From TMED26 sp042088965 (GTDB lineage Bacteria; Pseudomonadota; Alphaproteobacteria; Thalassobaculales; Thalassobaculaceae), in NCBI GenBank assembly GCA_042088965.1, contig JBELLC010000003.1, positions 1 to 54,787 of the forward strand: a stretch of 54,787 nt of DNA. Reading direction: 5' to 3'. The number at the start of each line of letters is the position of its first letter. Within the stretch, counting starts at the first letter, position 1. The notes under the pieces were generated by a model that saw only the letters and a program-made list of their open reading frames with translations, made no database searches and had not been told where the DNA came from. Both the position numbers and the translations under genes were made by a program. This document shows positions 42,348 through 51,698 of the stretch, in pieces.

Positions 42348-43637
42348 ATGCCCGATCAACACGACCCTGCCTTATCCCAGCATTGGCAAAGCCGTGCCCA
42401 GGCTGTTTTTCCTGCTGGTGGCTTCGGTAATTTTGCGCCGGAGACGATCCTTGAACGCGGCCAGGGCGGCCGGGTATGGGACATTGATGGCAATGAGTTC
42501 GTCGATTACCTGATTGGCTCTGGGCCAATGTTTGTTGGCCACAACAATCCTAAGGTAAATGCTGCGGTGGAAGCGCAATTGGCAAAAGGCACAACATTTT
42601 TCGCCAATAACACCGCTGGCATCGCGCTCGGTGAGGAAATTGTCAACGCCATGCCTTGCGGTGAAAAGGTGCGTTTTGTCGGCTCTGGTTCAGAGGCCGA
42701 TATGTATGCCATGCGTCTGGCCCGCGCCTATCGTGGCCGCGATAAGATTTTAAAATTCGAAGGCGGCTACCACGGCATGAGCGATTATGCCCTGATGAGC
42801 CTAGCCCCAAAACGGCTGTCAAATCTGCCGCGGCCAGTGCCTGATTCAGCAGGCATCGCGGCACAGGTGCAAGACGACGTTCTCGTGGCCCCCTTTAACG
42901 ATATTGATACCGCCGTGCGCATGATCCGCGAATATGCTGATGAGCTGGGCGGTGTCATCGTTGAGCCATTGCAACGCCTCATCCCCCCGAAGCCAGGATT
43001 TTTAGAAGCCTTACGTGCCGAGACAGCCGCGCGTGATATCCCGCTGATTTTTGATGAGGTCGTCACCGGCTTTCGGTTCGCCTACAACGGCGCACAAAGT
43101 CTTTACGGGGTAACCCCTGATTTATGCACGCTGGGGAAAATTATTGGTGGTGGCTTCCCTCTTGCGGCGATTACCGGGCGGGCTGACATCATGGCACATT
43201 TTGATATGGCGGCGGTTGGTGAGGATGGCTTTTTGCTGCAAATTGGCACCCTAAGTGGCAATCCTATTGCCGCCGTCGCAGGTTTAGCAACACTGGAGAT
43301 TTTACGCCAAGACGGCGCTTATGATGGCGCTTATGCCACCGGCGCCGCAATCATGGATAGCTTGCGTGAGAACTTTGCCCGGGTTGGTATTGCCGCTCAA
43401 GTTGTGGGGCACCCCGTCTTATTTGATGTGATGTTCAGCGCAGAGGAGATTACCGATTATCGCGCGGTTTTCCGGGCTGATGTACAGCGGCAAAAACAGT
43501 TCAACACGATGATGCGGGAACGCGGCATTCTCAAGCCAGACAGCAAATTCTATATTTCAACGGCCCATGATCAACGCGATGTGGACCAAACCACCGCCGC
43601 CATCGCCGACGTTGCAACGGCCATGGCGGCAGCCTAG
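42348..43637 (+). CDS. class III PLP-dependent aminotransferase, GSA-aminomutase-like
   Basis: A 429-residue pyridoxal-phosphate enzyme of aminotransferase class III. It has LIGSGPMFVGHNNPKV, the phosphate-binding GSGSEADMYAMRLARAY and FEGGYHGMSDY. The PLP-contact aspartate is in LIFDEVVTGFRF and the Schiff-base lysine in LCTLGKIIGGGFPLAAI. The sequence is of the glutamate-1-semialdehyde aminomutase (HemL) branch, but it follows a dehydratase-aldolase pair, so it is more likely a catabolic aminotransferase or aminomutase than the heme enzyme. ATG at 42348 has AAGAGG; the frame is open 23 codons further without support. Its stop is 5 bases from the convergent phosphatase stop. Confidence 0.9.
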   Translation: MPDQHDPALSQHWQSRAQAVFPAGGFGNFAPETILERGQGGRVWDIDGNEFVDYLIGSGPMFVGHNNPKVNAAVEAQLAKGTTFFANNTAGIALGEEIVNAMPCGEKVRFVGSGSEADMYAMRLARAYRGRDKILKFEGGYHGMSDYALMSLAPKRLSNLPRPVPDSAGIAAQVQDDVLVAPFNDIDTAVRMIREYADELGGVIVEPLQRLIPPKPGFLEALRAETAARDIPLIFDEVVTGFRFAYNGAQSLYGVTPDLCTLGKIIGGGFPLAAITGRADIMAHFDMAAVGEDGFLLQIGTLSGNPIAAVAGLATLEILRQDGAYDGAYATGAAIMDSLRENFARVGIAAQVVGHPVLFDVMFSAEEITDYRAVFRADVQRQKQFNTMMRERGILKPDSKFYISTAHDQRDVDQTTAAIADVATAMAAA

Positions 43638-43642
43638 CGCCG

Positions 43643-44329
43643 TTATTCGCGTCGAAGGATTTTATTGACCAAAAGGCCAGCGAACCAGTTTTCGCGAAAC
43701 CCTTGGTCAAGTGCCTGTTTGTCGTATCCGTTGTCAATCCACTCTGGCAGGGTCAACCCCTGCGCTGCGCCGTGCGATTGATAGCGATCAAAGAAATAGT
43801 CAATGACGCCTGTTTTGGCTTGCCGCACATGTCCATAGCGCAAGCTTAGATGGCGACGGGCGGTCTCTAATGGTTGACCGCGCACCAGATGCAGGTAAAG
43901 CGTCGCCATGAAACCGGTGCGATCGGCGCCAGATTTGCAATGCATGAAAACAGGATATTCCAGCTGTTCAAAAACCGTACAGGCAGCGTGCAATGTTTCG
44001 CGTTCCAGCGCCCCACGGCTGCGAATTGGAAAGTCAATCAGCGGCAGGTTAAGATCATGGCAAGCCTGTCTTTGCAAAATATACGCCCCACAGGTCGGCC
44101 GCGCACCACGCAGATTGAGAACTGATTTAAACCCCTTGTCTTTGGCCCATGCAAGGCGCGCTGGCGATGGTTGTGCCGCCCGCGCCAATTGCCCATCAAC
44201 CATATGCACATGCCCATAGATCGCCCGCAAAAAGCCATGGTCGACAAATGTCATATCCAGCCAGGCGCGCCTTTTTTCAGCGGCAGATAGCGGCGGCGGC
44301 GGGGTCGCACGAGCAGGCAAATCAACCAT
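43643..44329 (-). CDS. dual-specificity/tyrosine phosphatase-like protein
   Basis: A predicted 228-residue cysteine phosphatase with the complete CX5R loop HCKSGADRTGF near residue 130. An upstream acid candidate lies in LIDFPIRSRG. The N-terminal part AWLDMTFVDHGFLRAIYG and ARAAQPSPARL is shared by alphaproteobacterial members of this group, as I recall them. The start is uncertain. ATG at 44329 begins MVDLPARATPPPP, but an ATG at 44458 would add 43 residues and overlap the divergent exporter start. It is convergent with the aminotransferase. Substrate unknown; lipid phosphates, phosphotyrosine or glycan phosphates are possible. Confidence 0.82.
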   Translation of the reverse strand: MVDLPARATPPPPLSAAEKRRAWLDMTFVDHGFLRAIYGHVHMVDGQLARAAQPSPARLAWAKDKGFKSVLNLRGARPTCGAYILQRQACHDLNLPLIDFPIRSRGALERETLHAACTVFEQLEYPVFMHCKSGADRTGFMATLYLHLVRGQPLETARRHLSLRYGHVRQAKTGVIDYFFDRYQSHGAAQGLTLPEWIDNGYDKQALDQGFRENWFAGLLVNKILRRE

Positions 44330-44456
44330 AACAATGCCATCACAAAAGCGGTTGCAAGCAGAAACCAGAGGCGTTGACCTAGCATGCTTCACGCTCAGGG
44401 CCAATGCTTGTCGCTTTTTTGTGGTCCGAAGGCCAGTGACGCGGTAATTCTCGGCC

Positions 44457-46289
44457 ATGAGCAAGCATCACGACGACACAGCTCCGCCCGCGTCTGCGCC
44501 AGCGACCAACCAACCGCAGTCTCCGCACTCTGGGCCAAAAGTCACGGCGACATGGCCCGTGCTGCGGCGGATGATCACCGAAATGGTCCGCCCCTATGTG
44601 GGCTATCTGATCATTGCCGGTTTGTGTATGGCGGTGGTCGCGGCAGGTACCTCTGGCACTGCCTGGCTATTAGACCCGGTGGTCAACAAGGTTTTCGTTG
44701 CCCGTGATGAATCCATGCTCTGGCCGATTGGCTTGGCGGTGGTGGTTGTTTTTAGCCTGAAAAGTCTGGCAGCATTCATCCAAGAAGTATTGATGGGTTA
44801 TGTTGGCCAAAAGATTGTTGCGAACACCCAAGATCGCCTTTTTAAGCATCTTATCGGCCATGATCTGGCGCTTTTTCAAGCCCGCCATTCAGGTCGGTTA
44901 ATCTCTCATTTCACATTTGATATCAACGCTATGCGGATTGCCACCTCAAATATTCTTGTGGGACTGGGCCGCGATAGCATGACCCTATTGGCGCTGGTCG
45001 CGGTGATGTTTTACCAAGACTGGTTGCTCGCGCTGATCACCCTGGTGGTCGGACCTCTGTCAGCCTATCCGATGCAAGTCATTGGCCGGCGGATGCGCCG
45101 ATACTCACGCGCCACGCAGGAAGAAATGGGCGCGTTAACCACTCACTTAGCGCAGTCTTTCCAAGGGGTTAAACTCATACAATCAAGCGCCATGGAAGGT
45201 CATGAGCAACGCCGAATTGCCGCTTTGGTCGATGCGGTTTTTGTTCTGACGTTCAAATCGGCGCGGGTGCGGGCTGCCGCACAGCCCATTATCGACGCCA
45301 TGGGCGGCATTGCGGTGGCGGCTGTCATTGTTTATGGCGGTTATCGGGTCATCGATGGCACCACCAGCCCCGGTGCCTTCTTTTCATTCATCGCCGCTGC
45401 CTTGATGGCCTATCAACCGTTACGCGCCCTTGGCAAGCTGAATGCCAGCTTACAAGAAGGTCTTGCTGCCGCCGAACGGGTTTTCGACTTGCTGGATACG
45501 CCGCCGCAAGTCACCGACCCCGATCACCCCCAGGCCTTGCCAGCGGGATCTGGGGCCGTCTGCTTTGATCAGGTCCGTTTCAGTTATGATGGCCAACAGA
45601 CCGCTTTAAATGGCGTGAGCTTTACCGCGCCTGCAGGCAAAATTACGGCTCTGGTCGGCCCATCAGGCGCGGGGAAAAGTACAGTTTTTGCGCTTATCCC
45701 GCGCTTTTTTGATGTGGATGAGGGGCAGATCACGGTCAATGGTATTGATGTGCAAGAAGCCGAACGCCGCGCTTTACGCACACATCTGGCGGTCGTGTCC
45801 CAAGACGTCACCTTGTTTGATGACAGCGTGATCAATAACATTCGCTATGGCCGTCTTACGGCCCGCGATGATGAGGTTCAAGCCGCCGCCAAAGCCGCCG
45901 CCGCAGACGATTTCATAAATGAGTTAGCAGACGGTTATGAGACGATTGTTGGCGAACATGGGGTCCGCTTATCAGGCGGACAGCGCCAGCGTATCGCCAT
46001 TGCCAGGGCCATCCTAAAAGATGCCCCAATCCTGTTGCTGGACGAAGCCACCAGCGCTTTAGACACGGAATCCGAACGGCAAATTCAAGCTGCCTTAGAG
46101 CAATTAATGGTTGGCCGGACCACCTTGGTGATTGCCCACCGACTATCAACGGTGGCCCATGCAGATGTCATTCATGTGTTTGATCACGGCAAAATTATCG
46201 AAACAGGCGATCACCAAACTTTACTGAAAAAAGCCGGACTTTATGCCCATTTGCATGAGCTACAATTCCAAAAACCAACCACTGCATGA
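44457..46289 (+). CDS. MsbA-type ABC exporter (membrane and ATPase domains fused)
   Basis: A 610-residue half-transporter acting as a homodimer, related to MsbA, which flips lipid A-core across the inner membrane. Six transmembrane helices span about residues 40-330. The ATPase domain has Walker A GPSGAGKSTVFA, the Q-loop VVSQDVTLFDD, signature LSGGQRQRIAIARA, Walker B ILLLDEATSALD and H-loop VIAHRLSTVAH. The N-terminal 30 residues are polar and low complexity, and no clear ribosome site precedes the ATG at 44457. Multidrug or peptide export cannot be excluded. It is convergent with the polyamine cluster, with stops 4 bases apart. Confidence 0.9.
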   Translation: MSKHHDDTAPPASAPATNQPQSPHSGPKVTATWPVLRRMITEMVRPYVGYLIIAGLCMAVVAAGTSGTAWLLDPVVNKVFVARDESMLWPIGLAVVVVFSLKSLAAFIQEVLMGYVGQKIVANTQDRLFKHLIGHDLALFQARHSGRLISHFTFDINAMRIATSNILVGLGRDSMTLLALVAVMFYQDWLLALITLVVGPLSAYPMQVIGRRMRRYSRATQEEMGALTTHLAQSFQGVKLIQSSAMEGHEQRRIAALVDAVFVLTFKSARVRAAAQPIIDAMGGIAVAAVIVYGGYRVIDGTTSPGAFFSFIAAALMAYQPLRALGKLNASLQEGLAAAERVFDLLDTPPQVTDPDHPQALPAGSGAVCFDQVRFSYDGQQTALNGVSFTAPAGKITALVGPSGAGKSTVFALIPRFFDVDEGQITVNGIDVQEAERRALRTHLAVVSQDVTLFDDSVINNIRYGRLTARDDEVQAAAKAAAADDFINELADGYETIVGEHGVRLSGGQRQRIAIARAILKDAPILLLDEATSALDTESERQIQAALEQLMVGRTTLVIAHRLSTVAHADVIHVFDHGKIIETGDHQTLLKKAGLYAHLHELQFQKPTTA

Positions 46290-46293
46290 ACAG

Positions 46294-47367
46294 TTAGTCA
46301 GCCAAAACCAAGGTGTCTTCCAGGCGCCACGATAACCAGTGCTGCGTGCCCACAGCCAAGCCGTCAGCGCCGCCGACGCCATTATTGCTGACAGCGACAG
46401 TCACCGCCTCACCCACAGGGTTTTCAAAGACAACCCGGCTTTCATTGCCAAAATAGGCAATCTGGCGAACTGTCAGTTTTTGCTTAATATCTGCCGTCTG
46501 CGGTTCTTGCGGAGTCACTTTGATTTTCTCTGGTCTGACAGCAATCGTTATATCAGCGCTGGCCAATGGCGCGCGGAGCGGTAACAGACCAAGCCCCTCT
46601 GCCCGCAGTTGGCCATCTTGCACAACCGCTGGCCAGCTGTTGATACTGCCAATGAAATGCGCCACAAAGCGGTTGGCAGGATGATCATAAAGCTGCTTTG
46701 GGCTGGCCAATTGACTGATTTTGCCAGCATCCATGACCGCGATCTTATCAGCCATCGACAGCGCCTCATCTTGATCATGAGTGACCATAACAAAGGTAAT
46801 ACCAACAGAGTTTTGTAAATTTACCAATTCAAAGCGCATCTGTTCGCGCAGGTTAGCATCCAGCGCCGACAACGGTTCATCTAACAGCAAAACCTTTGGC
46901 CGTTTCACCAATGCCCGCGCCAATGCCACCCGCTGGCGCTGGCCGCCGGAAAGTTGATCCGGGCGGCGGTCGGCAAAATCATCGAGGCGCACCAAGGTTA
47001 AGACCTCGCGCACCCGCGCATCAATTTCGGCGCGGGCAACCCCTGAAACGCGCAAGCCATAGCCGACATTGGCCCCCACAGACATATGTGGGAACACAGC
47101 ATAGGATTGAAACACCATATTGACCGGCCGTTGATTTGGCGGCACCGCAACAACCTCAGCGCCATCAATCCGGATCGACCCCTGAGTCGGCGCTTCAAAG
47201 CCTGCCAGCATGCGCAGCAAGGTTGTTTTGCCACAGCCAGACGGGCCTAAAAGAGCAAAAAAAGTGCCCTCTTCCACAGTGAAGGTCACCTCATCAACAG
47301 CCCTGATTTTACCCCCAAACACCTTCGACAGCCGGTTCACTTCAATGATATTTGTAAGATCAGACAT
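46294..47367 (-). CDS. polyamine ABC importer ATP-binding protein (PotA/PotG-like)
   Basis: A 357-residue ATPase subunit energising polyamine import. It has Walker A GPSGCGKTTLLRMLAGFE, Q-loop MVFQSYAVFPHMSV, signature LSGGQRQRVALARAL, Walker B VLLLDEPLSALD and H-loop VMVTHDQDEAL. A C-terminal TOBE-like regulatory domain follows (IAVRPEKIKVTPQE). ATG at 47367 follows AGAGGA. It is the last gene of the leftward cluster, 11 bases after the second permease. The class (CUT1/POPT) is certain; the polyamine preference comes from its neighbours. Confidence 0.92.
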   Translation of the reverse strand: MSDLTNIIEVNRLSKVFGGKIRAVDEVTFTVEEGTFFALLGPSGCGKTTLLRMLAGFEAPTQGSIRIDGAEVVAVPPNQRPVNMVFQSYAVFPHMSVGANVGYGLRVSGVARAEIDARVREVLTLVRLDDFADRRPDQLSGGQRQRVALARALVKRPKVLLLDEPLSALDANLREQMRFELVNLQNSVGITFVMVTHDQDEALSMADKIAVMDAGKISQLASPKQLYDHPANRFVAHFIGSINSWPAVVQDGQLRAEGLGLLPLRAPLASADITIAVRPEKIKVTPQEPQTADIKQKLTVRQIAYFGNESRVVFENPVGEAVTVAVSNNGVGGADGLAVGTQHWLSWRLEDTLVLAD

Positions 47368-47378
47368 AAGGGTGTCCT

Positions 47379-48200
47379 CTAAACATCGGATTTTGAGGCC
47401 CGTGATTGAACCCATAACGCAAGTGCCGTTAATCCCAGCGTCACGACAATCAGCAGGGTTGATGCTGCATTAACTTCCGGTGTCACGCTAAAGCGCACCA
47501 TCGAGTAAATTTTAATGGGAAAGGTTGTCGATCCTGGCCCAGACGTGAAAAAAGTGATCACGAAATCATCTAACGACAAGGTAAACGCCAGCATCGCCCC
47601 AGCAATCACGCCAGGGCGCAGATAGGGCAAGGTCACATCCCGCATGACCTGCCATTGATTGGCCCCCAGATCGACCGCAGCTTCTTCAAGTGCTGGATCA
47701 AAGCCGTTCATCCGCGCCCGGATTACCACCGCCACAAACGGAATGGTAAAAGCGATATGGCTGACCGTGATGGTGAACAGGCCAAGGGGAATTTCGGCCA
47801 CCGCAAAAAACGCCAACATGGCCACGCCCAGACAAATTTCTGGGATCACAATTGGCAGATGAACCATGCCCTCATATACCCCCTTTAAAGGGAAGCGAAA
47901 GCGATACAGAACAATTCCCAACATTGTTCCCAACACTGTTGAGACCAACGTTGACATCCCAGCGACAATCAAGGAATTCAGAAAAGCATCATGTAAGGCG
48001 GCGTTATAGAAAGCTTTTTCATAATATTTAAATGTGAACCCGCGCCAGGCGACATTGCGCTTGCTATCGTTGAAGCTGAAGGCGACCAGTGCCAGGATGG
48101 GGAAATATAAAAACAGTAAGCCCGCTGCCAAGATCACCTGCATCCACCAGCGGCGGATATAATCAAACGGGTTATGCACGCGATGTTGACCCCAGGGCAT
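47379..48200 (-). CDS. polyamine ABC importer permease (PotC/PotI-like)
   Basis: A 273-residue inner-membrane permease with about six helices. The cytoplasmic EAA loop that docks the ATPase reads LEEAAVDLGANQWQVMRDV, followed by TLPYLRPGVIAG. The first periplasmic region FSFNDSKRNVAWRGFTFKYYEKAF (a region) is typical of PotC/PotI proteins. It begins three bases after the stop of the other permease gene, so the pair is translationally coupled. Confidence 0.92.
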   Translation of the reverse strand: MPWGQHRVHNPFDYIRRWWMQVILAAGLLFLYFPILALVAFSFNDSKRNVAWRGFTFKYYEKAFYNAALHDAFLNSLIVAGMSTLVSTVLGTMLGIVLYRFRFPLKGVYEGMVHLPIVIPEICLGVAMLAFFAVAEIPLGLFTITVSHIAFTIPFVAVVIRARMNGFDPALEEAAVDLGANQWQVMRDVTLPYLRPGVIAGAMLAFTLSLDDFVITFFTSGPGSTTFPIKIYSMVRFSVTPEVNAASTLLIVVTLGLTALALWVQSRASKSDV

Positions 48201-48203
48201 GAG

Positions 48204-49115
48204 TCAAATCCCCATTTTGCCGTCAGCACGGCCTGCGTACCCGGCCCGCAGCCAGAGCACGATAAATGTAAGGTACATCAACAGGAAGGAGATCGCCGCC
48301 CCAAAGGGCCAATCACGCGAGGGGCCAAACTGCTGCGCGATCAGATTGCCAATCATGATACTGTCAGTCCCACCAAGCAGGTCCGGCGTCAAAAATGTCC
48401 CCAGCGACAGGATAAAAACCAGCAAGCCCCCCGACGCAATCCCGGGCCATGTTAAGGGGATCAACACCGAGATCAAAGTCCGCCAGTGACCTGCACCAAG
48501 ATCAAGGCTCGCCTCAAGATAGGCACGGTCAAGTTTCTCCATGCTGGCGTAGATCGGCAGGATCATGAAGGGTAAATGCACATAAACCAGACCAATCACA
48601 ACTGCCCGCTGATTATAGAGCAAAGCCATCGGCTCAAAACTCCCCATCACATCAGGCAAGCCAAGGGTACTTAAAATCGCCGCCACCCCACTATGTGCTG
48701 CCTCTAGCCAGTGGTTCACAAAACCGGTGGTCCGCAAAACCGCAATCCAGGCATAAGTTCGGATTAAGAGATTAGTCCAAAATGGCAGAATAATGAGTAA
48801 CAATAATAGATTACGCCATTTTCTTGGTGCAAAGGATATACCGAGGGAAAGCGCCAAACCGATCACAAAACAGATGACGGTTGTGATGGCTGCGATGACG
48901 ATTGATTTCCACAGAATACCAAGGTGGATCCATTCCAAGGCACGCGCGTAATTGGCGAAAGACAGCGCCAAGATCGTTTGTCCCTGAGGGCCGCGCTCAC
49001 CAAAGCTATAGACCCAGACAAGGGCTAAAGGCAGGGTGAAGAACACAACCAGCCAAAATGTCGGCGGCACCATGAGCAGCGAGAACAGCAGTCGATTTTT
49101 TCGCCAATGTTCCAT
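48204..49115 (-). CDS. polyamine ABC importer permease (PotB/PotH-like)
   Basis: A 303-residue permease with about six transmembrane helices. The EAA loop is YLEASLDLGAGHWRTLISV. The segment FFTLPLALVWVYSFGERG in the first third and WTNLLIRTYAWIAVLRTTG are characteristic of PotB/PotH. The ATG at 49115 begins MEHWRKNRLLF; a TTG five codons upstream is the alternative. It lies 33 bases after the binding-protein gene. It forms the heterodimeric channel with the PotC-like protein. Confidence 0.92.
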   Translation of the reverse strand: MEHWRKNRLLFSLLMVPPTFWLVVFFTLPLALVWVYSFGERGPQGQTILALSFANYARALEWIHLGILWKSIVIAAITTVICFVIGLALSLGISFAPRKWRNLLLLLIILPFWTNLLIRTYAWIAVLRTTGFVNHWLEAAHSGVAAILSTLGLPDVMGSFEPMALLYNQRAVVIGLVYVHLPFMILPIYASMEKLDRAYLEASLDLGAGHWRTLISVLIPLTWPGIASGGLLVFILSLGTFLTPDLLGGTDSIMIGNLIAQQFGPSRDWPFGAAISFLLMYLTFIVLWLRAGYAGRADGKMGI

Positions 49116-49148
49116 GGAGCCGCCGATCAATTCAATCGGATCTCATGG

Positions 49149-50234
49149 TTAACCTGCCTGCACCCGAGTCCACGCTTCATCGTATAAGCGGGTTGCGTCG
49201 CCCACATCAATCACCGCCTCACAACGCGCGATGACACTATCTGGCGGATAGACGGCGGGGTTGTTCAGATCCTCTGCCAACAACAACGGTTTTGCGGCAG
49301 CATTTGGGCTGGCGTAGTGAATGGTATTGGCGATTTCCGCATTCACTTTCGCATCTAGCACATGATTGATAAAGGCATGGGCATTCTGAGGGTTTGGCGC
49401 GCCAGTGGGGATGCACATATTGTCCATCCAAACAACGGCCCCTTCATCGGGCACCAAATAAGACAGATCATCATCTTCGCTCATGACCTGAACCACATCA
49501 CCATTCCATTCCATGGTCAGGTCCACCTCACGGGTGAGCAACAGGTCTTGGCCATTATCTTCTGCAAAGGTTTTATAGTGTTTTTTCGCCCCTAAAACTA
49601 AGTCAGCTGCATCAGCAATCTGTTTGGCATCAGTACTATTTAAGGAATGCCCCATATATTTTAAGGCCCCGCCCAAAACCGCCCGCGAGTCACTGAGCAT
49701 CGCGATTTTGCCAGACTGCGCGCCAATGGTCGCATGGTCAAAAACGGCGGCCCAGCTTTTGGGCGCATTTGGATATTTTGATTTCCGATAGCCAAAGCCC
49801 TGTGTGCCCCACATATACGGCACCGAATGCTTCATATTTGGATCAAATCTGCTATTGGTAAAATTGCGATTTAAATTACCAATATTCGGGATCTTTCCAT
49901 GATCAAGCGCCTGAATGATGCCGGTGGCGATCATGATCTCAACCATGTAATCGCTGGGGAAAATCAGGTCATAACCTGGATTACCTGACTTCAATTTCGC
50001 AAACAGCTCTTCATTATCAGCGAAAAGGTCATAGCGCGGGCGCACACCTGTCGCATCGGCAAAACCATCAAGCGTCGTTTCACCAATATAGGTGTCCCAA
50101 TTATAGATATTCAGACCGTTTTCAGCACTCCAACCAGATGCAGAGCCAGCCACCAGGCTTATCCCAACGGCCGCACTGCCTTGCATGAAAGCGCGCCGCG
50201 ACAAAGGCACGAATGGGGGGCGATATGTTGTCAT
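49149..50234 (-). CDS. polyamine-binding periplasmic protein (PotD/PotF-like)
   Basis: A 361-residue extracytoplasmic solute-binding protein. Its N-terminus has a twin-arginine motif (SRRAFMQGSAAVG) with a hydrophobic stretch, pointing to Tat rather than Sec export. The mature part starts near ENGLNIYNWDTYIGETTLDG, a hallmark of PotD/PotF proteins; YDLIFPSDYMVEIM and TMEWNGDVVQVM are also typical. The signal may mean the protein folds in the cytoplasm. ATG at 50234 follows AAGGAG. It lies 33 bases after the aminotransferase gene and leads the transporter genes. Confidence 0.92.
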   Translation of the reverse strand: MTTYRPPFVPLSRRAFMQGSAAVGISLVAGSASGWSAENGLNIYNWDTYIGETTLDGFADATGVRPRYDLFADNEELFAKLKSGNPGYDLIFPSDYMVEIMIATGIIQALDHGKIPNIGNLNRNFTNSRFDPNMKHSVPYMWGTQGFGYRKSKYPNAPKSWAAVFDHATIGAQSGKIAMLSDSRAVLGGALKYMGHSLNSTDAKQIADAADLVLGAKKHYKTFAEDNGQDLLLTREVDLTMEWNGDVVQVMSEDDDLSYLVPDEGAVVWMDNMCIPTGAPNPQNAHAFINHVLDAKVNAEIANTIHYASPNAAAKPLLLAEDLNNPAVYPPDSVIARCEAVIDVGDATRLYDEAWTRVQAG

Positions 50235-50267
50235 TTGCCTTCTCCTTAAAAGCAATTACCACGGACT

Positions 50268-51662
50268 TTAATGACCGCTTACCTCTGCCCAAGTCAAATC
50301 CAAACATGTCCTGGCTCGCGCAAAAAGCAGATCAATTTCAGCTTTGGTGATAATGAGCGGCGGCGACAGCACCATGCGGTCGCCAACCGATCGCATCACC
50401 AAACCATTGTCAAAGCAATGGTCACGGCAGAGATAGCCAACCTTTCCCGGATCATCGAAAAAGATCTTCTCCGCTTTATCCTTCATTAAGGCGATCCCGC
50501 CCAGCATGCCACACCCTGACACGTCACCGACCATCGGATGGTCAATCAGGCGATGCAGCTGCTCTTGAAAATATGGCGCAATCTCTTCAGCAACGGTTTC
50601 AACAATTTTTTCCGCCTGCATAGCCCGAATGCATTGCAAAGCGACTGCCGCTGAAACGGGATGCCCAGAATAGGTAAAGCCGTGGGCGAATTCATCGCCG
50701 CAATCAATTAACGCGCGGGCAACCCGTTCATCCACAGCAACCGCTGAAATCGGTAAATAGCCCGACGACAACCCCTTTGCCATTGAAATCACATTTGGAC
50801 GCATGCCAAATGTCTGGGTGCCAAACCAGTTACCAGTTCGGCCAAAGCCACAAATCACCTCATCAGCAATCAATAAAATATCGTATTTATCACAAATTCT
50901 CTGAATTTCTGGCCAATAGCTTTGTGGCGGAACAATCACACCGCCTGCGCCTTGAATAGGCTCACCAATAAATGCAGCAACTCTGTCGGCACCAAGCTCG
51001 AGGATTTTTTCCTCCAGCTTGCCCGCCATGGCCAGACCGAAGGCATGTTCATCAAGTCCGCTGTCATCGCCATAGTAATAAGGCTGTGGAATATGTGCCA
51101 CATCCGGCAATAATGGCCCCCCTTGGTTATGCATGAACGCCATACCGCCGAGCGACATCCCCACCACGGTGCTGCCGTGATAGGCGTTCTCCCGGCTGAT
51201 AATGACCGATTTATTTGTATAACCTGCGATCTGCCAATAGCGCCGTACCATGCGAACGACTGTATCATTGGCCTCTGAGCCTGAATTGGCAAAGAAGACA
51301 TGGTTAAAACCATCTGGCGTCACCTCTGCCAGCGCGGCGGCCAACTCGATTGAGGGAATGTTCGAGGTTTGGAAGAAGGTGTTGTAATAGGGCAGTTCCT
51401 GCATCTGCCGATAGGCCGCATCCATCAGGTCTTGACGGCCATAGCCTAGGTTGACACACCACAGGCCTGACATGCCATCCAGCAAGCGATTACCCTCACT
51501 ATCCCAGAGATAGACGCCCTCCCCACGGGCGATCACCCGCGTGCCTTTGGCATTTAGCGCTGCTGTATCGGTAAAAGGATGCAAATGATGGGCGCGGTCT
51601 AATTCGCGCCAATACGCTGTTCCCTTATTGCCGCTTTCAGCGCCTGAATGTTGCATACTCAT
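50268..51662 (-). CDS. polyamine aminotransferase (SpuC-like, class III)
   Basis: A 464-residue class III PLP aminotransferase resembling putrescine:pyruvate aminotransferase SpuC. It has LLDGMSGLWCVNLGYG, FFANSGSEANDTVVRM, ENAYHGSTVVGMSLGG, the PLP aspartate in LLIADEVICGFGRTG and the lysine in ISMAKGLSSGYLP. FTYSGHPVSAAVALQ is also conserved. It would convert putrescine or a related diamine to an aminoaldehyde. Putative ATG at 51662 (another ATG lies two codons in). It lies 36 bases after the glutamine-synthetase-like gene. The cluster therefore codes for two different attack routes on polyamines: transamination and gamma-glutamylation. Confidence 0.9.
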   Translation of the reverse strand: MSMQHSGAESGNKGTAYWRELDRAHHLHPFTDTAALNAKGTRVIARGEGVYLWDSEGNRLLDGMSGLWCVNLGYGRQDLMDAAYRQMQELPYYNTFFQTSNIPSIELAAALAEVTPDGFNHVFFANSGSEANDTVVRMVRRYWQIAGYTNKSVIISRENAYHGSTVVGMSLGGMAFMHNQGGPLLPDVAHIPQPYYYGDDSGLDEHAFGLAMAGKLEEKILELGADRVAAFIGEPIQGAGGVIVPPQSYWPEIQRICDKYDILLIADEVICGFGRTGNWFGTQTFGMRPNVISMAKGLSSGYLPISAVAVDERVARALIDCGDEFAHGFTYSGHPVSAAVALQCIRAMQAEKIVETVAEEIAPYFQEQLHRLIDHPMVGDVSGCGMLGGIALMKDKAEKIFFDDPGKVGYLCRDHCFDNGLVMRSVGDRMVLSPPLIITKAEIDLLFARARTCLDLTWAEVSGH

Positions 51663-51698
51663 CACGTCACTCTTTTCATCGTTTACCGCTCAGGACCA

